This document shows, piece after piece, positions 52,853-62,094 of a DNA stretch of 64,000 nucleotides. The stretch spans positions 2,046,001 to 2,110,000 of the forward strand of contig NZ_CP101137.1 in the NCBI RefSeq assembly GCF_028473745.1, given 5' to 3'. Below the pieces are notes generated by a model. The model was not told the origin of the DNA and made no database searches. It was given only the letters and a program-made list of their open reading frames with translations. The position numbers were made by a program, and so were the translations under genes. How positions within the stretch are numbered: the stretch's first letter is position 1; each line of letters starts with the position of its first letter. The DNA is from Streptomyces sp. M92 (GTDB taxonomy: Bacteria; Actinomycetota; Actinomycetes; Streptomycetales; Streptomycetaceae).

Positions 52853-53280
52853 GTGACGCGTCGCCCGCGCGTGGCGCGGCCGTAACGGCCACCGCGCGGG
52901 TACGGCGGCCGTTACGGCCGCCGCGCGGGCGTGCGGTACCTGCGGGCGTGGGGGTGCGCCTTTCGGTATGTGCGGTACCGGAAGCGCGGGTGGGCGTTGC
53001 CGGTCCGGCGACAGGGCTCGCCTCCCGGAGCGCCGCCGCGGACGTGACGCGTCGTCCGCGTGAGGCGTGGTCGTAACGGCCACCGCGCGGGTATGGCGGT
53101 CATTACGGCCTCTGCGCGGTGTGCGGTTTCGGGCCTGTCGGGTGGGGTCTGCGGTTCCTGCGGTGCGCCCCGTGCCGGGCGGTTCCTGCGGCGGCCCCCT
53201 CCGCGTCGGGCGGTACCGGAAGCGCGGGTGGGCGTTGCCGGCCCGGCAACAAAGCTCGCCTCCCCGGTCGCGCCGCCGCA
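52853..53280. repeat. Duplicated intergenic repeat modules
   Basis: The 499-bp gap before the hydrolase gene holds two kinds of repeat, each twice. Module A (about 67 bp, beginning GTGACGCGTCG) is at 52853-52919 and 53044-53110. Module B (about 68 bp, beginning CGGTACCGGAAGCGCGGGTG) is at 52973-53039 and 53212-53279. Module A has an internal inverted pair (CGTAACGGCC/GGCCGTTACG). No gene seen. Confidence 0.8.
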
Positions 53281-53349
53281 GGATCGCTTCCGGTGCCCCC
53301 GCCCGGAGCGGTGCCGGCACCGGACCGACCGTACGTGCCAGGAGGAGCC

Positions 53350-54363
53350 ATGCCGCAGCCGCCCGCGACCGACCGTCACCGTCCCGTCCACCGTCTGGTG
53401 CCCTCCCCGGCCGGGCGGACCCACCTGGTGGAGCAGGGCAGCGGGCCGCTGGTCCTGCTCGTGCACGGCTTCCCGGAGTCCTGGTACTCCTGGCGCCGCC
53501 AGCTGCCCGCGCTCGCCACCGCCGGCCACCGCGCGGTCGCCGTCGACGTACGCGGGTACGGGCGCTCCTCGCGGCCGGAGGCGGTCGAGGCGTACCGGAT
53601 GCTCGACCTGGTGGCGGACCAGGTCGCCGTGGTGGAGGCCCTGGGGGAGCGGTCCGCGGTGATCGTCGGCCACGACTGGGGCGCGACCGTCGCCGCGCAC
53701 TGCGCGCTGCTGCGGCCGGACGTGTTCCGCGCGGTGGGCCTGCTGAGCGTGCCGTACACCCCGCCGGGCGGCCCACGGCCGAGCGAGGCCTTCGCCGCCA
53801 TGAGCGATCCCGCCGGGCCGTTCGCCGGGCAGGAGTTCTACGTCTCGTACTTCCAGGAGCCCGGCCGCGCCGAGGCCGAGATCGAGCCCGACGTACGCGG
53901 CTGGCTGGCCGGCTTCTACGCCGCCCTGTCCGCCGACACCATGCCGGCGCCCGACGCCCCCGACCCGCACTTCGTCGCCCCCGGCGGCCGGCTCCGCGAC
54001 CGTTTCCCGGCCCACGGGCGGCTGCCCTCCTGGCTGAGCGAGGAGGAGCTGGACGTCTACGCGGGGGAGTTCGAGCGCACCGGCCTGACCGGGGCCCTCA
54101 ACCGCTACCGCAACATGGACCGCGACTGGGCCGACCTGGCCGCTCACCGGGGCGCCCCGATCACCCAGCCGTCCCTCTTCCTGGGCGGCGGCCTCGACGC
54201 CTCCACCACCTGGCTGTCCGACGCGATCGCGGCGTACCCCGACACGCTGCCCGGCCTGACCGCCTCGCACCTGATCGACGGCTGCGGGCACTGGCTCCAG
54301 CAGGAGCGCCCCGAGGAGACGAACCGGCTGCTCACCGAGTGGCTGGCCGCCCTCCCCGGCTGA
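53350..54363 (+). CDS. Alpha/beta hydrolase (epoxide hydrolase-like)
   Basis: A 337-residue hydrolase. Visible are PLVLLVHGFPESWYSWRRQL (oxyanion-hole HGFP), nucleophile-containing VIVGHDWGATVAAHCALLRP (Asp in GHDWG), the lid with PSWLSEEELDVYAGEF and the histidine in HLIDGCGHWLQQERPEETNR. A GHDWG nucleophile is typical of soluble epoxide hydrolases and haloalkane dehalogenases. GGAGGAGCC precedes ATG 53350. Substrate unknown. Confidence 0.92.
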   Translation: MPQPPATDRHRPVHRLVPSPAGRTHLVEQGSGPLVLLVHGFPESWYSWRRQLPALATAGHRAVAVDVRGYGRSSRPEAVEAYRMLDLVADQVAVVEALGERSAVIVGHDWGATVAAHCALLRPDVFRAVGLLSVPYTPPGGPRPSEAFAAMSDPAGPFAGQEFYVSYFQEPGRAEAEIEPDVRGWLAGFYAALSADTMPAPDAPDPHFVAPGGRLRDRFPAHGRLPSWLSEEELDVYAGEFERTGLTGALNRYRNMDRDWADLAAHRGAPITQPSLFLGGGLDASTTWLSDAIAAYPDTLPGLTASHLIDGCGHWLQQERPEETNRLLTEWLAALPG

Positions 54364-54443
54364 CCCGCGCCCGCCCCCGGCCGGCGCACACTCCGTCCCG
54401 GGGGCCCCTCGAACATCCGCCCGTCACCGGATAGCCTCCGGCC

Positions 54444-55379
54444 ATGGCGAACGGTCACGCGAACGAGCAGGCGAACGGCCAGTGGTACCCCCCGGAGTGG
54501 CCGGACCGCATCCGCGCGCTGGCGGCCGGCACCCTCACGCCGGTCACCCCCAAGCGCGCGGCCACCGTCATGCTCCTGAAGGACACCGCCACCGGCCCGG
54601 CCGTCCACATGCTGCGCCGCCGCACCTCCATGGCGTTCGCGGGAGGCGCGTACGCCTATCCGGGTGGCGGCGTCGACCCGCGCGACGACGACCGTGACAT
54701 CGGCTGGGCGGGCCCCACGCGCGCGTGGTGGGCGGACCGGCTCGGCGTCGACGAGGCGGGCGCCCAGGCGATCGTCTGCGCGGCCGTGCGGGAGACCTTC
54801 GAGGAGGCCGGTGTGCTGCTGGCCGGCCCGACCGGCGACACGGTGGTCGGCGACACGACGGGCGCCGACTGGGAGGCCGACCGGACCGCCCTGGTCGGCC
54901 GTGAGCTGTCCTTCGCGGAGTTCCTGGACCGCCGGGGCCTCGTCCTGCGCTCCGACCTGCTGGGCGCGTGGGCGCGCTGGATCACCCCGGAGTTCGAGTC
55001 GCGCCGCTACGACACGTGGTTCTTCGTCGCCGCGCTGCCCGAGGGCCAGCGCACCCGCAACGCCTCCACGGAGGCCGACCGCACGGTGTGGATCACCCCG
55101 GCCGACGCCGCGGCCGGGTACGACAAGGGCGAACTGCTGATGATGCCGCCGACCGTCGCGACCCTGCGCGGTCTGGCGGAGTGCGCTACGGCGGCCGGTG
55201 CGCTCGCGTCGGCCCCGGGTCGTGACATGACGCCGGTACTGGCGCGGGCCCGGCTGGAGGGCGGGGAGATCGTGCTCTCCTGGCCGGGGCACGACGAGTT
55301 CACCAAGCACGTGCCGGGCACCGCACCGGACCAGGCACCGGCGACATCTTCCGACCCGACCCCGGGAGCCCCCGCATGA
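54444..55379 (+). CDS. NUDIX hydrolase
   Basis: A 311-residue Nudix-fold pyrophosphohydrolase. The box is split: GGAYAYPGGGVDPRDDD with VCAAVRETFEEAGVLLAGP (RExxEExG). The N-terminus has AATVMLLKDTATGPAVHMLR and the C-terminal part runs into helices. Overlap with the metallo-beta-lactamase start (ATGA) shows an operon. Substrate probably a nucleoside diphosphate derivative; unknown. Confidence 0.88.
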   Translation: MANGHANEQANGQWYPPEWPDRIRALAAGTLTPVTPKRAATVMLLKDTATGPAVHMLRRRTSMAFAGGAYAYPGGGVDPRDDDRDIGWAGPTRAWWADRLGVDEAGAQAIVCAAVRETFEEAGVLLAGPTGDTVVGDTTGADWEADRTALVGRELSFAEFLDRRGLVLRSDLLGAWARWITPEFESRRYDTWFFVAALPEGQRTRNASTEADRTVWITPADAAAGYDKGELLMMPPTVATLRGLAECATAAGALASAPGRDMTPVLARARLEGGEIVLSWPGHDEFTKHVPGTAPDQAPATSSDPTPGAPA

Positions 55380-56218
55380 CGAACGCGGCAGCACTGCCCG
55401 GCCAGCCGAGGGGCGGCGTCCTCTCGGGGCCCGCCACCGCGCGCGCGGTGAACGTCCTCGCGCCCAACGCCTCCGCGATGACCCTGGACGGCACGAACAC
55501 CTGGATCCTCGCCGAGCCCGGCTCCGACCTGGCCGTAGTCGTCGACCCGGGGCCGCTGGACGACACCCACCTGCGGCACGTCGTCGACACGGCCGAGCGG
55601 GCGGGCAGGCGCGTCGCCCTCACCCTGCTGACGCACGGTCACCCCGACCACGCGGAGGGCGCCGCGCGCTTCGCCGAGCTGACCGGGACGAACGTACGGG
55701 CGCTGGACCCGGCGCTGCGGCTGGGCGACGAGGGGCTGGCCGCCGGGGACGTGATCGGGGTCGGCGGCCTGGAGCTGAGGGTCGTACCGACCCCCGGGCA
55801 CACGGCGGACTCCCTGTGCTTCCATCTCCCGGCCGACCAGGCGGTCCTGACGGGCGACACCGTCCTGGGGCGCGGTACGACCGTGGTGGCCCACCCCGAC
55901 GGGCGGCTCGGCGACTACCTGGACTCCCTGCGCCGCCTCAGGTCGCTCACGGCCGACGACGGGGTGCACACGGTGCTCCCGGGGCACGGGCCGGTCCTGG
56001 ACGACGCCCAGGGCGCCGTCGAGTACTACCTCGCCCATCGAGCCCACCGACTGGCGCAGGTCGAGACGGCGGTGGAGGACGGTTGCCGGACGCCGGAGGA
56101 GGTCGTCGCCCGCGTCTACGCGGACGTCGACCGTTCACTGTGGCCGGCGGCGGAACTGTCGGTGCGGGCGCAGCTGGAGTACCTGGGCGAGCACGGGATC
56201 GTCCAGCTGCCCGAGTAG
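55376..56218 (+). CDS. MBL-fold metallohydrolase
   Basis: A 280-residue hydrolase of the glyoxalase II-like type. Metal ligands are in LLTHGHPDHAEGAARF (HxHxDH), VPTPGHTADSLCFHLP, VLTGDTVLGRGTTVV and LPGHGPVLDDA. The C-terminal helical part (EEVVARVYADVDRSLWPAAE) is typical of the LACTB2-like group. ATG 55376 overlaps the Nudix stop. Likely hydrolyses a thioester or RNA-like substrate; unknown. Confidence 0.9.
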   Translation: MTNAAALPGQPRGGVLSGPATARAVNVLAPNASAMTLDGTNTWILAEPGSDLAVVVDPGPLDDTHLRHVVDTAERAGRRVALTLLTHGHPDHAEGAARFAELTGTNVRALDPALRLGDEGLAAGDVIGVGGLELRVVPTPGHTADSLCFHLPADQAVLTGDTVLGRGTTVVAHPDGRLGDYLDSLRRLRSLTADDGVHTVLPGHGPVLDDAQGAVEYYLAHRAHRLAQVETAVEDGCRTPEEVVARVYADVDRSLWPAAELSVRAQLEYLGEHGIVQLPE

Positions 56219-56256
56219 GACCCCGGGCAGCTGCCCAGCGGGCCCCCGGGGGCGCG

Positions 56257-56931
56257 TCAGCGGGAGCGCTTGGCCAGCCGCTCCACGTCCAGCAGGATCA
56301 CCGCGCGGGCCTCCAGGCGGAGCCAGCCGCGCTGCGCGAAGTCCGCCAGCGCCTTGTTGACCGTCTCGCGGGACGCGCCGACCAGCTGGGCCAGCTCCTC
56401 CTGCGTCAGGTCGTGCACGACGTGGATGCCCTCCTCGGACTGCACGCCGAAGCGGCGGGACAGGTCCAGCAGGGCGCGGGCGACACGACCGGGGACGTCC
56501 GAGAAGACCAGGTCCGACATGGCGTCGTTGGTCTTGCGCAGGCGGCGCGCGACGGCGCGCAGCAGGGCGGTGGCCACCTCCGGACGCACGCTCAGCCAGG
56601 GCTGGAGGTCGGGGTGGCCGAGGGCGAGCAGCTTCACCTCGGTCAGCGCGGTGGCGGTCGCCGTGCGTGGGCCCGGGTCGAAGAGCGACAGCTCACCGAT
56701 CAGCTCGCTGGGTCCGACCACGGCCAGCATGTTCTCGCGGCCGTCGGGGGAGGTGCGGTGGAGCTTCACCTTGCCTTCCGTGACCACGTAGAGGCGGTCT
56801 CCGGGGTCGCCCTCGTGGAACAGCGAGTCGCCCCGGGCGAGGGTCACCTCACTCATGGAGGCGCGGAGCTCCGCGGATTGCTCGTCGTCGAGCGCCGCGA
56901 AGAGCGGGTTGCGCCGCAGAACGTCGTCCAC
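56257..56931 (-). CDS. crp: Crp-family transcriptional regulator
   Basis: A 224-residue regulator matching Streptomyces Crp. The cyclic-nucleotide fold (about 10-120) has GDSLFHEGDPGDRLYVVTEG, GPSELIGELSLFDPGPRTAT with the phosphate-contact arginine, and the winged helix carries VHDLTQEELAQLVGASRETV NKALADF across the recognition helix. GTG 56931 follows AAGGAGAG. A GTG-N6-GNCAC site lies upstream, fitting autoregulation. Controls germination, growth and antibiotic production in relatives. Confidence 0.93.
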   Translation of the reverse strand: MDDVLRRNPLFAALDDEQSAELRASMSEVTLARGDSLFHEGDPGDRLYVVTEGKVKLHRTSPDGRENMLAVVGPSELIGELSLFDPGPRTATATALTEVKLLALGHPDLQPWLSVRPEVATALLRAVARRLRKTNDAMSDLVFSDVPGRVARALLDLSRRFGVQSEEGIHVVHDLTQEELAQLVGASRETVNKALADFAQRGWLRLEARAVILLDVERLAKRSR

Positions 56932-57021
56932 GAGTTCTCTCCTTGTCGACCGGCTCAGAGGATCTTGTTCCCCCGGTGTACCAGGGGTCCGTGGTGCCCA
57001 TTTTGCCGGACAGTCCAAACA

Positions 57022-57035
57022 GTGTGATCTGTCAC
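57022..57035. promoter_or_regulatory. Candidate Crp-binding site (GTG-N6-GNCAC)
   Basis: GTG, TGATCT, GTCAC in the divergent crp-nth gap, 91 bp before the crp start and 104 bp before nth. It equals the motif described for Streptomyces Crp and also shows TGTGA...TCACA symmetry with a shorter spacer. Confidence 0.55.
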
Positions 57036-57138
57036 AAGGATGCCGCACTGGTGTCCCGGGGTACGCGGCAGGGGTCCAATTGGGCGCCGATCTTCGAGGT
57101 CCGGGGCGGATGTCGGTGGCGGGCCGTAGGCTGGCCGG

Positions 57139-58224
57139 GTGTCCAAATCGCCGGTGAGAGCACAGGCAGAGGGGGCTGCACGGGTGGGTGTACGTCGCGA
57201 TTCCGCCGTGGGCGAACAGGGCCCCGATGGCGGTAGGGAAACGGCGAAAGCGACAAAAAAGGCGGCACCTGCCAAGAGGGTGACCGCGGAGAAGGGTGCC
57301 GTGAAGAAGTCCGCCGGGAAGAGCGTCGAGAAGCGGGCGGCCGTCAGCAAGCAGGCGCCCGCCAAGAAGCCCCCCGTCGCCCCCAAGAAGGCCGCCGCCG
57401 CCGTCAAGGGCGTCGCACCGGCGAAGACCGTCGCCGCGCAGCCGGCGCGCGAGGAGTCCCGGACCGCGCTGGTCCGCCGCGCCCGCCGCATCAACCGCGA
57501 GCTGGCCGAGGTCTATCCGTACGCCCACCCGGAGCTGGACTTCGAGAACCCCTTCCAGCTGGTCGTGGCCACCGTGCTGTCCGCCCAGACCACCGACCTG
57601 CGCGTCAACCAGACGACGCCCGCGCTCTTCGCGAAGTACCCGGCCCCCGAGGACCTGGCCGCCGCCAACCCCGAGGAGGTCGAGGAGATCCTCCGCCCCA
57701 CCGGCTTCTTCCGGGCCAAGACCAAGTCGGTCATAGGGCTGTCCAAGGCGTTGGCGGAGGACTTCGGCGGCGAGGTCCCCGGCCGCCTCGAAGACCTCGT
57801 CAAGCTGCCCGGAGTGGGCCGCAAGACCGCCTTCGTCGTGCTGGGCAACGCCTTCGGCCGCCCCGGCATCACCGTGGACACCCACTTCCAGCGCCTGGTG
57901 CGCCGCTGGCAGTGGACCGCCGAGACCGACCCGGACAAGATCGAGGCCGCCGTCGGCGCGCTCTTCCCGAAGAGCGACTGGACCGACCTCTCCCACCACG
58001 TCATCTGGCACGGCCGCCGGATCTGCCACGCCCGCAAGCCCGCCTGCGGCGCCTGCCCCATCGCCCCGCTCTGCCCGGCGTACGGCGAGGGCGAGACGGA
58101 CCCCGAGAAGGCGAAGAAGCTCCTGAAGTACGAGAAGGGCGGCCTGCCCGGCCAGCGGCTGAACCCGCCGCAGGCGTACCTGGACGCGGGCGGGAAGCCG
58201 GCGCCGCCGCTGGGGGCCGGGTGA
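57139..58224 (+). CDS. nth: Endonuclease III with Lys/Ala-rich N-terminal tail
   Basis: A 361-residue DNA glycosylase/AP lyase. The core (about 108-330) has [20 protein letters not shown], the helix-hairpin-helix with catalytic lysine [17 protein letters not shown], the aspartate in [13 protein letters not shown] and the [4Fe-4S] cysteines [16 protein letters not shown]. The first 105 residues are unusual: [20 protein letters not shown] repeats, basic and histone-H1-like, and probably bind DNA. GTG 57139 begins the tail. It is divergent from crp. Confidence 0.94.
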   Translation: MSKSPVRAQAEGAARVGVRRDSAVGEQGPDGGRETAKATKKAAPAKRVTAEKGAVKKSAGKSVEKRAAVSKQAPAKKPPVAPKKAAAAVKGVAPAKTVAAQPAREESRTALVRRARRINRELAEVYPYAHPELDFENPFQLVVATVLSAQTTDLRVNQTTPALFAKYPAPEDLAAANPEEVEEILRPTGFFRAKTKSVIGLSKALAEDFGGEVPGRLEDLVKLPGVGRKTAFVVLGNAFGRPGITVDTHFQRLVRRWQWTAETDPDKIEAAVGALFPKSDWTDLSHHVIWHGRRICHARKPACGACPIAPLCPAYGEGETDPEKAKKLLKYEKGGLPGQRLNPPQAYLDAGGKPAPPLGAG

Positions 58225-58276
58225 CGGAACGATCTCGGGGGCGTCGGGCGTTGGAATCGGCAGGACGGGGGTGGAG

Positions 58277-58984
58277 ATGACACGGGCGAGTGACACGCAG
58301 GGCGACACACGCGGCGCCATGCTCAGCACGGAGGACCTGCCGGGCTGGCTGGACCCGGTGGTGCGGGCCGTCGCGACGGTGCGGCCCACCCAGCTGAGCC
58401 GCTTCCTGCCCCCCGAGGACGGCGCCGGACGGCAGTCCGCCGTGCTGATCCTGTTCGGTGAGTCGGAAGGAGGCCGGGGCCCGGAGCTGCTGCTGATGGA
58501 GCGGGCAGGCACCCTGCGCTCGCACGCCGGGCAGCCCGCCTTCCCGGGCGGGGCCCTCGACCCCGAGGACGGCGACCCGCAGGGCGAGGGGCCGCTGCGG
58601 GCCGCGCTGCGCGAGGCGGAGGAGGAGACCGGCCTCGATCCGTCCGGCGTGCAGCTCTTCGGCGTCCTGCCCAAGCTCTACATCCCGGTCAGCGAGTTCG
58701 TCGTCACCCCGGTCCTCGCCTGGTGGCGCGAGCCCACCCCCGTCGGCGTGGTCGATCCGAACGAGACGGCACGGGTCTTCACCGTCCCCGTGGCCGATCT
58801 CACGGACCCCGCCAACCGGGTCACCACTTTCCACCCCAGTGGTCACAAGGGCCCCGCGTTCCTGGTCGAATCGGCGCTCGTCTGGGGCTTCACGGCCGGC
58901 ATCATCGACCGGTTGCTGCACTTCGCGGGCTGGGAGCGGCCCTGGGACAGGGGGAAGCAGGTCCCGCTGGACTGGCGGTCATGA
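58277..58984 (+). CDS. CoA-pyrophosphatase-like NUDIX hydrolase
   Basis: A 235-residue Nudix protein. UPF0035-like features: LLLMERAGTLRSHAGQPAFP, then GGALDPEDGDPQGEGPLRAA and LREAEEETGLDPSGVQLFGV. The Nudix box carries a six-residue insertion. Likely cleaves CoA or related nucleotides. ATG 58277 follows GGGGGTGGAG; GTG 58271 is an alternative. It lies 52 bp after nth and 47 bp before marP, suggesting cotranscription. Confidence 0.87.
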   Translation: MTRASDTQGDTRGAMLSTEDLPGWLDPVVRAVATVRPTQLSRFLPPEDGAGRQSAVLILFGESEGGRGPELLLMERAGTLRSHAGQPAFPGGALDPEDGDPQGEGPLRAALREAEEETGLDPSGVQLFGVLPKLYIPVSEFVVTPVLAWWREPTPVGVVDPNETARVFTVPVADLTDPANRVTTFHPSGHKGPAFLVESALVWGFTAGIIDRLLHFAGWERPWDRGKQVPLDWRS

Positions 58985-59031
58985 CAGGGTGACCGGTGTG
59001 AGCGTAGGACGACGAGGCGGGGCCTGAATCG

Positions 59032-60231
59032 GTGAACGTGCTGGACATCCTCTTGCTGCTGGCCGCCGTCTGGTTCGCGGTCGTCGGCTTCCGCCAGGGC
59101 TTCGTCGTCGGCATCCTGTCCGTGGTCGGCTTCCTCGGCGGCGGTCTCGTCGCCGTCTATCTGCTGCCGGTGGTCTGGGACGCGCTGACGGACAACGCGG
59201 AGGTGAGCACGACCGCCGCCGTCGTCGCGGTGGTCGTCGTCATCGTCTGCGCCTCCGTCGGCCAGGCCCTGACCACGCACCTGGGCAACAAGCTGCGGCG
59301 CTACATCACCTGGTCACCGGCCCGCGCCCTGGACGCCACCGGTGGCGCGCTGGTCAACGTGGTGGCGATGCTGCTGGTCGCCTGGCTGATCGGTGCCGCC
59401 CTCGCCCAGACGACCATGCCGACGATAGGCAAGGAGGTCCGTCAGTCCCACGTGCTGTCGGGCGTGCAGGAGGTGCTGCCGGACCAGGCCGACACCTGGT
59501 TCAACAGCTTCAGCTCCGTCCTCGCCCGCAACGGCTTCCCACAGGTCTTCAGCCCGTTCGCCAACGAGCCGATCACCGAGGTCCAGCCGCCCGACCCCGC
59601 GCTGGCGAACAGCCCGGTCGCCGTCCGGGCCAAGCGCTCCATCGTCAAGGTCATGGGCACCGCCCCCGACTGCGGCAAGGTCCTGGAGGGCACCGGCTTC
59701 GTCTTCGACGAGCGCCGCGTCATGACCAACGCCCACGTGGTCGGCGGCGTCGACGAGCCCACGGTGCAGATAGGCGGCGAGGGCCGGAAGTACGACGCGA
59801 CGGTCGTCCTCTACGACTGGCGGCGCGACATCGCCGTACTGGACGTGCCGGAACTGGACGCGCCCGTGCTGCGGTTCAGCGAGCAGGACGCGGTCCGCGA
59901 CGACGGCGCGATCGTGGCCGGCTTCCCGGAGAACGGGGCGTACGACGTCCGCGCCGCGCGCGTGCGCGGGCGCATCACGGCCAACGGCCCGGACATCTAC
60001 CACCGCGACACCGTCGGCCGCGACGTCTACTCGCTGTACGCGACCGTCCGTCAGGGCAACTCCGGCGGCCCGCTGCTGACGCCCGAGGGCGAGGTCTACG
60101 GCGTGGTCTTCGCCAAGTCCCTGGACGACCCCGACACCGGCTACGCGCTCACCGTGGACGAGATCCGCGAGGACATCGCCGAGGGCCGCACCGCCAACCA
60201 GCAGGTGGACAGCGACAGCTGCGCGCTGTAG
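59032..60231 (+). CDS. Membrane-anchored serine protease MarP
   Basis: A 399-residue protein like mycobacterial MarP, an acid-resistance protease. Four N-terminal membrane helices (about 2-22, 27-47, 62-85, 105-125) belong to the CvpA-like fold; the extracellular chymotrypsin-like domain has His in VMTNAHVVGGVDEPTVQIG, Asp in DWRRDIAVLDVPE and Ser in RQGNSGGPLLTPEGEVYGVV. Two flanking cysteines (APDCGK, SDSCAL) may form a disulfide. GTG 59032 is the start. The adjacent NUDIX-nth gene order is typical of actinobacteria. Confidence 0.92.
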   Translation: MNVLDILLLLAAVWFAVVGFRQGFVVGILSVVGFLGGGLVAVYLLPVVWDALTDNAEVSTTAAVVAVVVVIVCASVGQALTTHLGNKLRRYITWSPARALDATGGALVNVVAMLLVAWLIGAALAQTTMPTIGKEVRQSHVLSGVQEVLPDQADTWFNSFSSVLARNGFPQVFSPFANEPITEVQPPDPALANSPVAVRAKRSIVKVMGTAPDCGKVLEGTGFVFDERRVMTNAHVVGGVDEPTVQIGGEGRKYDATVVLYDWRRDIAVLDVPELDAPVLRFSEQDAVRDDGAIVAGFPENGAYDVRAARVRGRITANGPDIYHRDTVGRDVYSLYATVRQGNSGGPLLTPEGEVYGVVFAKSLDDPDTGYALTVDEIREDIAEGRTANQQVDSDSCAL

Positions 60232-60321
60232 GGCCTGCCCGGCGTCAGGTGCCGGACCGGCCAGACCGGCATCCGGTTCGGAACCCGGGAGCGCGGACAG
60301 GCCGCGACCGGCGTGCGGGTG

Positions 60322-60513
60322 TCAGCCGACGCCGCGTGGATGGCGCAGGCGTACGGAGACCCAGCGGGCCCGGCGGCGCAGGATGCGCGGAATGCCCACC
60401 CGGGGGTCCTCCGCCGCCAGTTGCGGGGTGCCGCCTCGTCGGTGGGTGCTGCTCACGCCGCTCGTGGAGCGGCCGTCGCGTGCTACGTCACTGTAGTCGT
60501 GCGTCCAGCCCAT
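60322..60513 (-). CDS. Possible small conserved protein
   Basis: A 63-codon ORF on the minus strand from ATG 60513 (MGWTHDYSDVARDGRSTSGV, QLAAEDPRVGIPRILRRRAR). Very basic and Arg-rich C-terminus, no cysteines. It is downstream of marP (convergent) and 127 bp ahead of the hydrolase gene in the same direction. The ribosome site is weak. I have an impression that similar small proteins exist at this place in other Streptomyces; not certain. Confidence 0.4.
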   Translation of the reverse strand: MGWTHDYSDVARDGRSTSGVSSTHRRGGTPQLAAEDPRVGIPRILRRRARWVSVRLRHPRGVG

Positions 60514-60640
60514 ACCCCGACGTGTGCCCCCACCCGAAGGTCGATAACCGTTCCGGGGGCGCCCAATTGGCCTATGCGCCGGGCAAGTGGCCGTTCATAG
60601 GACAAGAGTTCCCGTTCGGGTACCGGACGCGTCCGTACGG

Positions 60641-61609
60641 TCACCGATCGGGTTCGGGATCCTTCAGCCAATTGATCAGTTCGGTGGAAAAGGCGACCGG
60701 ATCCTCTTCGTGCGGGAAGTGCCCGAGCCCGTCGAACAGCCGCCACCGGTAGGGCGCTTCGACGTACTGCCCGGAACCGGCCGCGCTCCGGGTCCGCATC
60801 ACCGGGTCCAGCGAGCCGTGCAGGTGCAGCGTCGGCACCCGCACCGGCCGCTTCATACGGCGGTAGAACTGGATGCCGTCCGGACGGGCGAGCGAGCGCA
60901 CCAGCCAGCGGTACGGCTCGACGGAGCAGTGCGCCGTGGAGGGGATGCACATCGCGCGGCGGTAGGCCGCCACCGCCTCCCCGTCCAGCGGCCGGGGGCC
61001 CGACCAGTCGTCGATCAGCCGCCCGACCAGCGCGCCGTCCTCCGCCGTCAGTTGGCGCTCGGGGATCCAGGGGCGCTGGAACCCCCAGATGTAGGAGCCC
61101 GCGCGGGTCTGCCGGACGTCCCCGAGCATGGCCGAGCGCCAGCGCCGCGGGTGCGGCATCGAGGAGACCGCGAGCCGCCGTACGAGCTTGGGCCGCATCG
61201 CGGCGGCCGTCCAGGCGAGGTAGCCGCCCAGGTCGTGGCCGACCAGCGCGGCGTCCGGCTCGCCGAGCGAGCGGACCACGCCGGTGATGTCGAGGGCGAG
61301 GCCGGCCGGGTCGTAGCCGCGCGGGGTGCGGTCGCTGCCGCCGACGCCGCGCAGGTCCATGGCGACGGCGCGGAAACCGGCGTCCGCGAGCGCCGTCAGC
61401 TGGTGCCGCCAGGCCCACCAGAACTGCGGGAAGCCGTGCAGCAGCAGTACCAGCGGTCCGTCGCCCACCTCCGCGATGTGGAAGCGGGCGCCGTTGGCGG
61501 CGACGTCCCGGTGGGTGACCTCGCGTCCGCCGGGGATGTCGAGGCGTACGACCGAGGCGGGGTTCTGCGCCGACGGGGATGGCTCCATCGGGGTGGCGGG
61601 GTCCGTCAT
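60641..61609 (-). CDS. Alpha/beta hydrolase (epoxide hydrolase-like)
   Basis: A 322-residue hydrolase. Motifs: LVLLLHGFPQFWWAWRHQLT, MDLRGVGGSDRTPRGYDPAG, nucleophile region ALVGHDLGGYLAWTAAAMRP and the C-terminal LFDGLGHFPHEEDP with the histidine. A GHDLGG nucleophile is typical of dehalogenase/epoxide hydrolases. Stop and start overlap with the holin gene (ATGA), so they are cotranscribed. Substrate unknown. Confidence 0.92.
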   Translation of the reverse strand: MTDPATPMEPSPSAQNPASVVRLDIPGGREVTHRDVAANGARFHIAEVGDGPLVLLLHGFPQFWWAWRHQLTALADAGFRAVAMDLRGVGGSDRTPRGYDPAGLALDITGVVRSLGEPDAALVGHDLGGYLAWTAAAMRPKLVRRLAVSSMPHPRRWRSAMLGDVRQTRAGSYIWGFQRPWIPERQLTAEDGALVGRLIDDWSGPRPLDGEAVAAYRRAMCIPSTAHCSVEPYRWLVRSLARPDGIQFYRRMKRPVRVPTLHLHGSLDPVMRTRSAAGSGQYVEAPYRWRLFDGLGHFPHEEDPVAFSTELINWLKDPEPDR

Positions 61610-62094
61610 GAGGACGAGCGTGCCACAGCCTCGATGGCTTCGGGGGACCGGTCCGCGGGCAGCTCGGGACGCGGGTGCGGCTTGGCGTTCTGCAGCACGC
61701 CCGCCGACTGCTTCACCGACGCGGCGACCTTCTGCGGGCCCTTGCCCTTCTTCGCCTTCTTGGCGAAGACGACGCCGATCAGCGCGAGTACGCCCGCGAC
61801 GAGGACGTTCGCCGCGAAGGACAGCAGGAAGCAGACCGCCATGTTCCAGCCGCTCCAGGTCCGGATGCCGTAGGCCAGCGCGAAGCTCAGCATCGGCAGC
61901 GAGAAGACCAGGAGGAGGCCCGCCAGCGAGAAGGCGCCGCCGCTCGTCGCCCCGCGCTTGACGTCCTGCCGCAGCTGCGCCTTGGCCAGTGCGATCTCGT
62001 CGTGCACGAGCGCCGACAATTCGGTGGTCGCCGAGGCGAACAGCTGGCCGATGCTGCGTTCGGTGCCGACCGGGCTGCCGTCGGGTGCGCTCAT
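61606..62094 (-). CDS. Phage-holin-like family membrane protein
   Basis: A 162-residue protein. QLFASATTELSALVHDEIAL with AKAQLRQDVKRG is the cytoplasmic lead; two membrane helices (about 55-75 and 85-107: FSLAGLLLVFSLPMLSFALA, AVCFLLSFAANVLVAGVLAL) and a Lys-rich tail (FAKKAKKGKGPQKVAASVKQ) follow. This is the actinobacterial putative Actinobacteriophage holin/DUF1469 family, often in stress or membrane operons and not phage-derived. ATG 62094. Confidence 0.88.
   Translation of the reverse strand: MSAPDGSPVGTERSIGQLFASATTELSALVHDEIALAKAQLRQDVKRGATSGGAFSLAGLLLVFSLPMLSFALAYGIRTWSGWNMAVCFLLSFAANVLVAGVLALIGVVFAKKAKKGKGPQKVAASVKQSAGVLQNAKPHPRPELPADRSPEAIEAVARSSS

Noticed and set aside
53103..53351. 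Minus-strand ORF in the repeat-rich gap before the epoxide hydrolase-like gene
   Set aside because: Repetitive Gly/Arg/Pro sequence produced by the repeat modules, no ribosome site.
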